Positions 1 through 9,000 of a DNA stretch of 64,000 bases are shown piece by piece (the stretch's first letter is position 1; every line of letters starts with the position of its first letter). The notes under the pieces were generated by a model. The model saw nothing but the letters and a program-made list of their open reading frames with translations. It did not search any database and had not been told where the DNA came from. Source of the stretch: Geobacter sp. Lineage in GTDB: Bacteria; Desulfobacterota; Desulfuromonadia; Geobacterales; Pseudopelobacteraceae. The stretch covers positions 1-64,000 of the forward strand of contig PJFB01000014.1 of assembly GCA_003574895.1 (NCBI GenBank). The letters are read 5' to 3'. The position numbers were made by a program, and so were the translations under genes.

Positions 1-3000
1 GTAACACTGCACGTTCTGGCTGCCGTTGCGGGTGTTGGGGATGTTCTGGTCGATGCCGTAGGTGGTGCCGTATCCCCCCTGGTTGGCCACGGCGTTGCCA
101 TGGGCCGAGAAGGCCTTGGTGACCTGGTCTTTCTGGTTGGCCCCGGTGAACAGGGTGGAATTGACCTTGCCCCAGGTGGTGGTGGAGAGGTTCCTGTAGC
201 GGGCCGCGATGCTCTGGAAGTCCCAGGCATACTGGCGGGGGGTCTTGCAGTCGTTGAACGGGTCGGTGTCGTTGTTCTGATCGCTGTGGCACCCCAGGCA
301 GTGGTTGGTCACCTTGGCCGCCTCGGTGCGCTCGTTGGCCGTGCCGATGTTCTTCGCCAGAAACTGCACCGCCGTGGTGCTGCTGTAGAAGGTGGGACGC
401 TCGCCGGCCTTCCAGATCACCAGATCCACCGGGGCATTCTGCACCGAGGTGTAGTTCTTGAGGTCGTACCCCTGGTGATAGCGGCTGTCGATGATGCCGT
501 CCTTGGTTGCCTCCCAATGGCAGGCATAGCACTGCTTGTTGGTGACCGCTACCCCCTGCACATGGTGGGACGAGCCGTTGAACTGCCCCATGATGTCCAT
601 GCGGCCGTTGATGGCGCCGCTGTGGCACTTGGTGCAGTCCTGGGGCAGGGTGAAGGCGGTATGCTTGGGCACCGGCTTGCTGTTGGCGTGGCAGCTGTTG
701 CAGGGCTGGGCATCGGCGTGGCTGTCGGCAAAGCGGTGCTGGTGGCAGTCGGTGCAGATGCGGCCCGAGTTGTGGCCGTCGCCGCTATCGGAGCGATAAT
801 GCCGGCTGGTTGCGGTGTGGCAGACATTGCAGATGCCGTTGTACGGCTTGAGCGGGTCCGAGTTGGCATAGTCGGCGCCGCTCTGCTTCTTGGTGAACAC
901 GACGCTGGCCCGGGTCTGGGGGATGCCGAACTTGCCGTCCGTGGTGGTGGCCACCTTGTCCTGGATCATGTAGATGTTGCCGTCCCCGTGGGGATCGTGG
1001 CAGTCCCAGCAGAACTTGCCCCCCCGCCAGGTCCCCACCGGGTTGCCGTTGGCGTCCCAACCGCCGCTCATGAGGAAATCGCCGTAGTGTTTGCTGCCGA
1101 AGTGGGCGGAGGAGGCCCGGGCCTTCTTCGGCTTGATGTAGCCGGTGCCCGGGTCGAAGCCCAACTGGTACTTGGGCTGGCTGTAGTCGTGGCAGCCGTT
1201 GCACTGGCCCCCGGAATCGTCGTCGTGGCACTGTAGGCAGACCCCCATCATGACGTACTGGTTCTTGACGTCCGCCTTCTGGGTCGCGGTCCAGAATCCC
1301 GCCCCGGTGTTGTGGATGGTGGCGTCCGTGTCATGGCAGCCGCCATTGCGGCAACCGGTGGTGTAGACCACCCCGCCGTGCTTGGCCTTCACAGCATCCG
1401 CCGTCAGCTGGGGTGAGAGGCTCTCGCCGCTGTAGTGGCACCCGAGGCACTCGCCCACCAGCCCCTGCATGTGGCAGTAGACGCACTCCTTGTCGAAACG
1501 GTTGTTGAACTGCTGGTGCTGGCGCAGCCGGAACGGGTTGGCCGGGTCGTTGTGCAGCACGCTGTTGTCGTGGCAGTACCAGCAGGGGTTGGTTGTGGGG
1601 AAGTTGGCCGCCGGGTTGCCCGATACCGGGTAGTTGCCCGACGAGGAGTACCTACCGTGGCCGGTCACTACCCACTGGTCCGTATTGATCCGGGTCCGCT
1701 CGCTGGTGCCGTTGGCAACGAAACCGAAACTGTCCACATCGCCGCCCGTGGCGGTGGTGGCCTGGTGGCAGGAGAGGCAGATGACCCCACTGTTCACCGT
1801 CCCCCCCCAAACCGGTTCCGTTCCCACATGGCAGGTGGTGTTGGAGCACTTCTTGGTGATGGGATCGTAGGTTCCCCCATCCTTGAAATAGACATCCTTG
1901 GTCTTGTTGACATGGTAGGTGGCGTCCACGTGGGCCGCCTCGCTCATGGAACCGGCCGGGATGCCGTCCGTATGACAGTCCTTGCAGGCCCCGGCCACGG
2001 TCTTGACGTGGCAGTTGTCGCAGGAGTAGTTGGACTGGGTGTGGCGGGAGTGGGAGTTGGCCCGGGGGGTGCCGGGACCTTCGTTGGGGAACATCGGCAT
2101 GGCCCCCATCCATTCGCTGCCGGCGGGCCAGCCGGTCAGCACGTCCATGACATTACCGTTACCGTCTTTGGTGACGCCGTCATGGCAGCCGGCGGCGTTG
2201 CAACTGCCCCGGGGATGGCCGTGGCAGGAGTTGCACTCGGTCTTCTCGGACCAGCCCACGACCCGGACGTCATTGGGATCGGGGGTAACTGTGCCGTCGC
2301 TGTGGCAGTAGCTGTTGTTGCAGACCTTGGTCGAGGAATCGAAGCTGGCCCGGGGCTGGCCCACGATGTCCCACTGGGCCGGCATGGCCACGTCCACCGT
2401 GCCGTTGACATGCTTCCGCAGGGACGAGATGTTGGTCAGGGTGTTGTCCGTGGCCACGGTGTTGTTGTGGCAGTAGTAGCAGGGATACTTGCGGATCCAC
2501 TGGGCACCCACCAGGGTGTGGTGGCCGTTGGAGGACATGGTCAGGTCCGGGGTGCAGACCCCGTTGCTGCTCCAGCGCCCCTGCACGGCGGCGCAGTTGG
2601 CCGGGGTGCTGTCGGCGGGGGTACCCCGATGGCAGGAATAACAGGTGGTGGTCCGGGTGTCGGACCAGGTGGGAACCATGAGCGGCGCCCCCCAGGTGCC
2701 GGTGTCCGGGTCGATGCGGCCGCTGCTGTGGCAGTACAGGTTGGTGCAGGCGCCGTTGCGGGCCGGGTTCTGGCTGGGCAGATAGTTGGGATAGCTCAGG
2801 TCGCCGCTGTAGGTGCCCCCCCCGGTGAACCGGACGACCAGGGAGCGGGTGCCGGCGCTGGTGGCGTGGCTGAAGGCATTCTGCTCCGCCAGGTGGTTGG
2901 CGTGGCACTTGGCGCAGTTCGCCGGATCGGTGCCGAAATACTGCCCGTGTTTTCCTCCGTGCTTGCCGTCAAATGGCGGAGCTCCGTGGCAGATGCCGCA

Positions 3001-3474
3001 GTTTGCCGAAGAATTCCCGGCCAGTGCCGCAGAGCCCCAGACCGGGGTGGCTATCTCGAAATGGCAGTTAACGTTGCTGCAACTCCCCTGAATTGGGGTG
3101 GCTGTCTGCGGAAAGACGGAGGTATTGTTGCTAAATGACGGATAATAGGTTGTTGCCAGCGAATTATTGACCCTTGAGGATACCGCTATCAAGCCTTCAC
3201 GGTGGGAAGCGGTCTTGCTGGCACTGCCCGGATGGCATTTGGCGCAGGTTGCCGCAACCGCCGTGGCGTCCATATGGGTGCGATGGTTGCCAGGGAAACC
3301 GCCGCTGGAAGGATTGCGGAAAGGAGAGTCCTCGGGCCTGATATCGTGGCTGTTTCTGGTGCCATGGCAGTCGTAACATTGGAGAGATGCTTCGGCGATG
3401 CCATAGGGCAGGCACGCACCGAATGCCAGTAACCAGAGAATAACCATGACCGGCCGGTTTCTCAAGCTGTTCAT
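1..3474 (-). CDS. Giant multiheme c-type cytochrome, C-terminus beyond the window
   Basis: The reading frame is open for 1158 codons from ATG at 3474 to the window edge, so the protein is truncated here. The start is preceded by an AAAGG ribosome site and followed by a signal peptide (MNSLRNRPVMVILWLLAFGA, then a cleavage region near EAS). I count 22 CXXCH and 6 CX4CH motifs in frame, and the last visible residues (QCY) look like the start of another motif. Alternating CX4CH and CXXCH is the signature of the Geobacter 'C4xC..C2xCH' cytochrome domain family. Such proteins are exported and carry covalent heme; extracellular or periplasmic electron transfer is the inferred role. The gene appears to be monocistronic at its 5' end. 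Confidence 0.93.
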   Translation of the reverse strand, partial: MNSLRNRPVMVILWLLAFGACLPYGIAEASLQCYDCHGTRNSHDIRPEDSPFRNPSSGGFPGNHRTHMDATAVAATCAKCHPGSASKTASHREGLIAVSSRVNNSLATTYYPSFSNNTSVFPQTATPIQGSCSNVNCHFEIATPVWGSAALAGNSSANCGICHGAPPFDGKHGGKHGQYFGTDPANCAKCHANHLAEQNAFSHATSAGTRSLVVRFTGGGTYSGDLSYPNYLPSQNPARNGACTNLYCHSSGRIDPDTGTWGAPLMVPTWSDTRTTTCYSCHRGTPADSTPANCAAVQGRWSSNGVCTPDLTMSSNGHHTLVGAQWIRKYPCYYCHNNTVATDNTLTNISSLRKHVNGTVDVAMPAQWDIVGQPRASFDSSTKVCNNSYCHSDGTVTPDPNDVRVVGWSEKTECNSCHGHPRGSCNAAGCHDGVTKDGNGNVMDVLTGWPAGSEWMGAMPMFPNEGPGTPRANSHSRHTQSNYSCDNCHVKTVAGACKDCHTDGIPAGSMSEAAHVDATYHVNKTKDVYFKDGGTYDPITKKCSNTTCHVGTEPVWGGTVNSGVICLSCHQATTATGGDVDSFGFVANGTSERTRINTDQWVVTGHGRYSSSGNYPVSGNPAANFPTTNPCWYCHDNSVLHNDPANPFRLRQHQQFNNRFDKECVYCHMQGLVGECLGCHYSGESLSPQLTADAVKAKHGGVVYTTGCRNGGCHDTDATIHNTGAGFWTATQKADVKNQYVMMGVCLQCHDDDSGGQCNGCHDYSQPKYQLGFDPGTGYIKPKKARASSAHFGSKHYGDFLMSGGWDANGNPVGTWRGGKFCWDCHDPHGDGNIYMIQDKVATTTDGKFGIPQTRASVVFTKKQSGADYANSDPLKPYNGICNVCHTATSRHYRSDSGDGHNSGRICTDCHQHRFADSHADAQPCNSCHANSKPVPKHTAFTLPQDCTKCHSGAINGRMDIMGQFNGSSHHVQGVAVTNKQCYACHWEATKDGIIDSRYHQGYDLKNYTSVQNAPVDLVIWKAGERPTFYSSTTAVQFLAKNIGTANERTEAAKVTNHCLGCHSDQNNDTDPFNDCKTPRQYAWDFQSIAARYRNLSTTTWGKVNSTLFTGANQKDQVTKAFSAHGNAVANQGGYGTTYGIDQNIPNTRNGSQNVQCY

Positions 3475-3792
3475 ACCACACCTTTCTTCGGTTGAATCTG
3501 GCATTAATGATATTAATGTGTTGCGCCATCTGTGGAGGGGATTGTTTCCTGACACAAACGCTGTTCGATTGGAAAACCTAATCTTAATGAAAGCAAAAAT
3601 CAAGCCGATTATTTGTGTCAAGAACCGCTAATTAAAAATGGTTCGGACATCAGGGGCGCCCTGGCGCGGGCAACAGGGCAATACCGGGCCAGTGAATGGA
3701 TGGTTGGGTGGGAAGATCGGCAGGTTTGCGTGAGTTGAAACTTTAGCGACACGGATTACGGAAATCAGGCGGCTGTGGCGGATACCTGAGTA
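3475..3792. other. Intergenic region upstream of the giant cytochrome
   Basis: About 318 bp without a credible gene. It lies between the 5' end of the giant cytochrome and the 3' end of the SagB-type gene, both on the minus strand. A G/C-rich self-complementary patch near 3650-3680 is visible, but there is no T-run and no riboswitch signature. It probably holds the cytochrome promoter, which I could not pin down. Confidence 0.5.
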
Positions 3793-4569
3793 CTAGTCAG
3801 CCTTCTCGATGATCTTACCAACCGGAGCCAGATAGATGCTGAACTCTTCGTTCACATCCACTCCAAGCAAATCATCGACCAGAGTCTGGTTGTAGGCTGC
3901 TATGGCGCAGGTGCCGGCTCCGATGGCTTCACATGCCAGGTAGAGGTTCTGGCAGACATGGCCGGCATCCAACGCGATTACCTTGTAGGATGCTTCTGCA
4001 TAGCGCCACTCAGTCCGTGCCGGGACAACGGTCCAGATAAAGGTAACCGCTGCCTGTTCGGCAAAACCTTGGCCGCGGGTCGCAGCTGTGAGGTGTGCGG
4101 GTAAATTCTCCAACTCTTTTACAGGTACCAGGGAGTGTTCAAGCGGTAGATAGCGGTATATTCCACTCTCAAGGCCATTTACTCTCATCACGGCAAGATA
4201 GGTTTCAAAAGGGTGACGACATCCGGCAGAAGGCACTGTGCGCAGAACAGCAGCCTGATGGAGTTCGGCCCTGACTCCCTGGGTCGCCCAAAGAAGAAAT
4301 GCCAATTCATCAAGCGAAAGCAGCTCCGCAGTAAACCGGCGGCGGCTCTGGCGGTTTGCAATGGCGGTTTGCAGGTCACATGGCGGTATTGACCAAGTTT
4401 CCCGGTTCGGCAACTTGATTATCCTGCTGCCCGATGGCACCGGTTTCTGGACAGGGGGTGCGTCAGTTCCACTGGATTGTGGCGTTGCCCAGAAGTCAAC
4501 CTCTTCCCTGATCCTGTCGGTCAGAAAGTATCTGCCACTTTCCCTCGTGATGGTGGTGGTTTTTTTCAT
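3793..4569 (-). CDS. SagB/ThcOx-family FMN-dependent oxidoreductase
   Basis: 258 aa with a nitroreductase-like domain over roughly residues 65-255. It has the family's RQSRRRF entry motif (about residue 72), the PSAGCRHPFETYL segment and the late LDAGHVCQNLYLACEAIGAG helix. Family members use FMN. The best-studied ones oxidise azolines in thiazole/oxazole-modified peptides, but many stand-alone bacterial copies have unknown substrates. No YcaO cyclodehydratase or precursor peptide lies nearby, so a TOMM role is not supported. The start at 4569 has a GGAGG ribosome site. It lies downstream of a tRNA and its terminator and so is probably transcribed alone. Confidence 0.85.
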   Translation of the reverse strand: MKKTTTITRESGRYFLTDRIREEVDFWATPQSSGTDAPPVQKPVPSGSRIIKLPNRETWSIPPCDLQTAIANRQSRRRFTAELLSLDELAFLLWATQGVRAELHQAAVLRTVPSAGCRHPFETYLAVMRVNGLESGIYRYLPLEHSLVPVKELENLPAHLTAATRGQGFAEQAAVTFIWTVVPARTEWRYAEASYKVIALDAGHVCQNLYLACEAIGAGTCAIAAYNQTLVDDLLGVDVNEEFSIYLAPVGKIIEKAD

Positions 4570-4604
4570 CTGCTTGCCTCCCGGTTAGCTGTTTAGCTGC
4601 GAAC

Positions 4605-4637
4605 AAAAAAGGCACTCACAACAAAACCGTGAGTGCC
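4605..4637 (-). terminator. Intrinsic terminator after tRNA-Pro
   Basis: A perfect 9-bp stem GGCACTCAC/GTGAGTGCC (4611-4619 with 4629-4637) is followed, in the minus direction, by six T residues. It ends the tRNA transcript before the SagB-type gene. Confidence 0.85.
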
Positions 4638-4645
4638 TGAATTTA

Positions 4646-4722
4646 TGGTCGGGATGACTAGATTCGAACTAGCGACCCCCTGCTCCCGAAGCAGGTGCGC
4701 TACCAGACTGCGCTACATCCCG
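4646..4722 (-). tRNA. tRNA-Pro (anticodon CGG)
   Basis: A full cloverleaf can be drawn. The acceptor stem CGGGATG pairs with its complement, the anticodon stem CCTGC/GCAGG encloses the loop TTCGGGA (anticodon CGG, reading CCG codons), and the T-arm contains GTTCGAATC. The 3' CCA is encoded at 4646-4648. The length is 77 nt including CCA. Confidence 0.96.
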
Positions 4723-4732
4723 AAAGGATATT

Positions 4733-4762
4733 TTTGTAGCATCGACAAGGAGTTTTTGTCAA
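4733..4762 (-). promoter_or_regulatory. Sigma-70 promoter of tRNA-Pro
   Basis: On the minus strand a perfect TTGACA (-35, 4757-4762) is separated by 18 nt from TACAAA (-10, 4733-4738), about ten bases before the mature 5' end of the tRNA. Confidence 0.65.
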
Positions 4763-4799
4763 CAGGAAAGACGGGGGGAGGAGTCCATATGAAAGGGTG

Positions 4800-4842
4800 G
4801 CATACCTGTCATGGCACAAGCTCTGCGCCGTGACAGGTATGC
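4800..4842 (-). terminator. Stem-loop after the 5-heme cytochrome gene
   Basis: A 12-bp perfect inverted repeat (GCATACCTGTCA and its complement, 4800-4811 with 4831-4842) lies 60 bp past the cytochrome stop codon. In the minus direction it is followed by CACCCTTTC, with no clear T-run, so it is a likely transcript end or 3' stabiliser more than a textbook terminator. Confidence 0.55.
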
Positions 4843-4904
4843 GCTGTGATGCAAAATAGATCTGAGATCAATGGTTCCCATCCGAAGTGATCTAACACCT
4901 GGTC

Positions 4905-5606
4905 TCAGTGGCACCCGAAACATTTGGAGCTGAATTTTGCCACGACGTCCACCGTGCCGTTCTTGTGCTGGCTTGGGGCGGTAATATAGTTGGACAGTAT
5001 GGTTCTGCCATCCGCCGCCACATTGGACCGGGCATCGGGATGGCATGTCTCGCAATTGTTTGCGCCGGGCATGAAGTTGCCATGGACGCCGCTGTGCCAG
5101 ACATAACCGGATTTGGGCGGGTTGCCATGGCAGCTGTTGCAATTGGTGGCGGTGTTGTCCTGCCAGAGAGCCGTTGCGTTGCTCATGCCGCCGTAGTTGA
5201 CGGTAACCGGCACCGCCTCGTCGATACCCCAGTCCCAGATGTAGTAGGTGAACGTGCCGGCAGGTATGTTGTGGCACGCCACGTTTGAACAACTGGCAGC
5301 GTTGGCGCTGTTTGGCACGGTCCATCTGCCGGACGGCGTGAAGGCAGGGGCAGGGCCTCCGGCCAGGAAGGCGCCTTTTGAGCTGTCCTTGAAAAATGAC
5401 CCTGACGCGATGAACAGACTCCCTTTGTTCAGGTCGTGGCACGCCTTGCAGTCATCCATGAATGCCTGGTGTTTGGTATGCATGATATCGGGGCAGCGAT
5501 CATTATTCTTCGCATCAAGGCAGTAGTTGGCTCCGCCAGCCACAGAACTGAGCATGGCCAGGACCAGCAATGCAATGCCGGAAGATACGGAAAGCAGTCT
5601 TTTCAT
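4905..5606 (-). CDS. Small secreted multiheme cytochrome c (five heme motifs)
   Basis: 233 aa with a signal peptide at residues 1-26 (MKRLLSVSSGIALLVLAMLS and an AGGA cleavage region). Heme motifs in order are CKACH, CSNVACH (CX4CH), CNSCH, CETCH and CFGCH. The last five residues of the protein are the final heme motif, which is unusual. The CX4CH/CX2CH mixture matches the Geobacter family seen in the 1..3474 gene. It is the last gene of a three-gene operon, and its start overlaps the upstream stop by 4 bp (5603-5606), implying translational coupling. The likely role is periplasmic or extracellular electron transfer. Confidence 0.9.
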   Translation of the reverse strand: MKRLLSVSSGIALLVLAMLSSVAGGANYCLDAKNNDRCPDIMHTKHQAFMDDCKACHDLNKGSLFIASGSFFKDSSKGAFLAGGPAPAFTPSGRWTVPNSANAASCSNVACHNIPAGTFTYYIWDWGIDEAVPVTVNYGGMSNATALWQDNTATNCNSCHGNPPKSGYVWHSGVHGNFMPGANNCETCHPDARSNVAADGRTILSNYITAPSQHKNGTVDVVAKFSSKCFGCH

Positions 5607-5977
5607 TTTGAGACTCCTTGTGTCTGGGATGGATTCTCTTGAGTGGTTGCCCCGTTGCTGTCAACGGCAGGATGCTTGGGGGACTTGGGTTTCTGATATT
5701 TTTTGAGAACATAGGTGTCAATGGATGCGTCGTGGGGGACCCATTCCTGGCCGTTGTAAATATATTCGTGATTGTCCGTGGTGTTGAAATACACCTGGAG
5801 GATTTTTGGATTGTTCGGCTCATGGGGCAGCCGCTGCACCTCTTTCGCCGATACCGACGGTGCGTTCAGCAGTGCGGCGCACAGCATCGCACCGGCAAGA
5901 AGCACGGCAGCTACGCTTCTGGTGGAAAATGTTCGCGACAGAGATCCGATTCTTTTCTGACGGAGTGGTGTTTTCAT
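5603..5977 (-). CDS. Small secreted protein between two cytochrome genes
   Basis: 124 aa with an arginine-rich n-region and hydrophobic stretch (VAAVLLAGAMLCAALL), cleavage probably after the PSVSA segment near residue 44. The mature part is about 80 residues with no cysteine, so it binds no heme, and ends in a Lys/Pro/Gln-rich tail. I do not recognise the family. Its position in the middle of a cytochrome operon, coupled to the downstream cytochrome, suggests an accessory or structural role for secreted cytochromes; this is inference. A GAGGA ribosome site precedes the start. Confidence 0.75.
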   Translation of the reverse strand: MKTPLRQKRIGSLSRTFSTRSVAAVLLAGAMLCAALLNAPSVSAKEVQRLPHEPNNPKILQVYFNTTDNHEYIYNGQEWVPHDASIDTYVLKKYQKPKSPKHPAVDSNGATTQENPSQTQGVSK

Positions 5978-6047
5978 AGTGGTATGTCCTCGTTATCAGT
6001 AATTTTATTCGCTACCAATCACAATGGACTGGCAAGGTATCATGTCG

Positions 6048-9000
6048 TTACCAGGTTATGCTCACGGAGCTGCCGGTGCCAATGACGATGGTCACGACGG
6101 TACCCGGTGCCACCGTCAGGAGACCCTGGACCCTGCCGCCGCCGCCACCGCCGCCGCCACCGCCGTCATAGACATCATACCCGTCGGTTCCGGGCAATCC
6201 GTTCGGTGCGCCGCCGCTGCCGCCATATCCCATACCGTCTCCGCCGGTGTCATCGCTTCCTGGAGAACCTGCCTGGCCGTTGGTTATTACTTGGGCTGAC
6301 AAAGTGCCACTGGCCGTACCGCCGGCGCCGCCTGCCGCACCCCAGTCCGTCGAAGTCGACTTCCCGCCGAGCCCGCCGGTTGCAGTGGCTCTTGTTACGG
6401 ACTGATAGCTCACAACGGCATTACCCCCGGTGGCACCCACAAAGGATCGATCCGTTCCGGGGCCTGACCCCAGGCCGCCTTGTCCGCCGCCGCCAAGGGC
6501 GTTAATGGAAAGCGACGTCACGCCGGTCGGGACGGCAAATGTATAGCTGCCCGGCGTCGCCCATGTCTGGGCACCACTGCTGGAAGATGCTACCGGAGTG
6601 ACGCTGTACTGGGTGGTGTTCCAGGTGATGCCGGCCCCGTTCTTGGCGCCGACCTGGTAGTAGATGGTGGTGCCGTTGGTCAGGCCGGTGATGGTACGCG
6701 GCGATGTGGCCGGATCGATGGTCGTTGGGTACGTTCCGGAGACCGTGCCGTACTTGATGAGCGATGAGGTGGCGCCGATGCCGGCAGTCCAGGAGATCGT
6801 TACCTGGGCGTTGCCCGCTGCCCCAGAGATGCCGGTGGGGGCCGACGGGAGGGGCAATGCCGGGGTGACGCTATACTGGGTGGTGTTCCAGGTGGTGCCT
6901 GCACCATTCTTGGCGCCGACCTGATAGTAGATGGTGGTGCCGTTGGTCAGGCCGGTAATGGTGCGCGGCGAAGTGGCCGGATCAATGACCGTCGTTAAAT
7001 TGCCTGAGGCCGTACCGTACCTGATGAGCGACGAGGTGGCGCCGGTGCCGGCTGTCCAGGAGATCGTCGCCTGGGTATCGCCCGCCACTGCCGAGATGCC
7101 GGTGGGGGCAGCCGGGAGGGGCAATGCCGGAGTGACACTATACTGGGTGGTGTTCCAGGTGATGCCGGCCCCGTTCTTGGCGCCGACTTGATAGTAGATG
7201 ACCGTGCCGTTGGTCAGGCCGGTGATGGTGCGTGGGGAGGTGGCCGGATCAATAACTGTCGTTAGATTCCCCGAGGTCGTACCGTACTTGATGAGTGACG
7301 AGGAGGAACCGGTGCCGGCAGTCCAGGAGAGCGTCACCTGGCTGTCGCCGGCCGTTGCCGAGATAGCGGTGGGGGCAGACGGGAGGGGCAATACCGGTGT
7401 GACGCTGTACTGGGTGGTGTTCCAGGTGGTGCCCGCCGCATTCTTGGCGCCGACCTGGTAGTAGACGGTGGTGCCGTTGATCAGGCCGGTAATGGTGCGC
7501 GGGGATGTGGCCGGATCGATGACCGTCGTTAGATTCCCCGAGGTCGTCCCGTACTTGATGAGCGACGAGGTGGAGCCGGTGCCGGCAGTCCAGGAGATCG
7601 TCGCCTGGGCGTCACCCGCTGTCGCCGAGATGCCGGTGGGCGCCGACGGCAGGGGCGGCAGGGGCGCCTGTACGGTGATTGCCACCGAATGCATCGTCTC
7701 GATGTTCATGGCGTGATCGGTCGAGTAGAATAGCAGGGTATAGGCTCTCGACCCTGACGACGGTGCTCCGAGGGAGAGGTCGGTGCCAAGGTACCACCTG
7801 CCTCCATTGACTGAAAACCAGGTATTGGAAATGCCGGAAGTGCCCTGATCGATGGCCGTCAGATGGATCAAGGCGCCACCGACATATGTTGCCTGGGCAT
7901 TGGAGGTCGTAACCGGCGGCATATTGTCGCCGACAGCGGCTGCCGTCATGGCCGGGGTATGGCAGCGGGAGCAGTTGTCGCCCGGACCGGGGTAGCCGCT
8001 GCTGGTGTCGTGGCAGAGATCGCAGCTGGCCGATGAGTCCCAGTACATGTTGTTGTGGTTTGCAGCCATTGCCCCATGAAAGGTCGGATGGCATGAGCCC
8101 TGCTGGCAGGTCTTGTTCCAGGGAGCACCGCCGAAGGAGTTCCGCGGGGGATTGGCGCCCGAGTGGCAGAGTTCGCATTTGTACTGATGCTGCTGCGCCA
8201 GGCTTGCGTAGTGGCAGAGGGCGCACTCCTCGTTGATGCTCAACGGGGTCACGTCGTGGGTGCTGTCGCTGGTGAACATCACGATGTCGCCGGAGCCAAG
8301 GTCTGCCTTGTGATCCGGCATCGCTGCCGCGAACGATCCGTTGGCATCGTTATGCTTATGGCACTTGTTGCACACGGCGGGGTCCATGCTGGCATGGTCC
8401 GCAATGCTGTCCGGGAGATTATGGCACCCCTGGCAGACGCCGGTGCCGTCGGCGTTCTTGTACTCTCTCTTGCTTCCGGTATAGCGGTAGAAGATCTGGC
8501 TGGGGGCGCCCCCTTTGGTGACATTACGACGGATCAGATTTATGTTCAGGCCCTTTGCGCCGGTCGGATCGTTGGGGTCATAGTCAACATGGGCAGCATG
8601 GCAGTCAAGGCACTGGACATCCTGGCCCATGGAGTTGTGATTGGATTTGCCGGCATGGCAGTTGGTGCAGATATTGAGCTTGTCGGGGGTACCCGCATCT
8701 GCCTTGGCCCCGCGCGTATCGGTGCGCAGGAGGTTGCCGTCGCCCAGTTTGCCGGTGCTGTCGGCAACGGGCGGATTGGCGCTTTGCGAATAGGCATTGT
8801 GCACGCCGTGGCAGGTGCTGCAGAGCACGACGCCGTTGGTTGATGTCAGCTGGGCCCCCAGATCGGAATTGGGGTTAGCGGGATTGGCGTTGAGGGGCGG
8901 ATTGTTGTAACCGCCTGCCGAGGCCGCGACGGCATCGACGTACTTGACATTCACGGGATGACTCGCCGGATAGCGGGTCGGATCAACCCGGTGGCTCTTG

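Noticed and set aside
100-3138. Long plus-strand open frames across the giant cytochrome (for example 100-1236 and 1435-3138)
   Set aside because: They are antisense shadows of GC-rich cytochrome DNA. They are Gly/Val/Ala-rich with no domain, while the minus frame shows 28 in-frame heme motifs and a signal peptide.
6590-7655. Possible CRISPR array because of regular repeats
   Set aside because: The units are 267 bp, contiguous and protein-coding (FN3), with no short repeat and spacer pattern. No cas genes are present.
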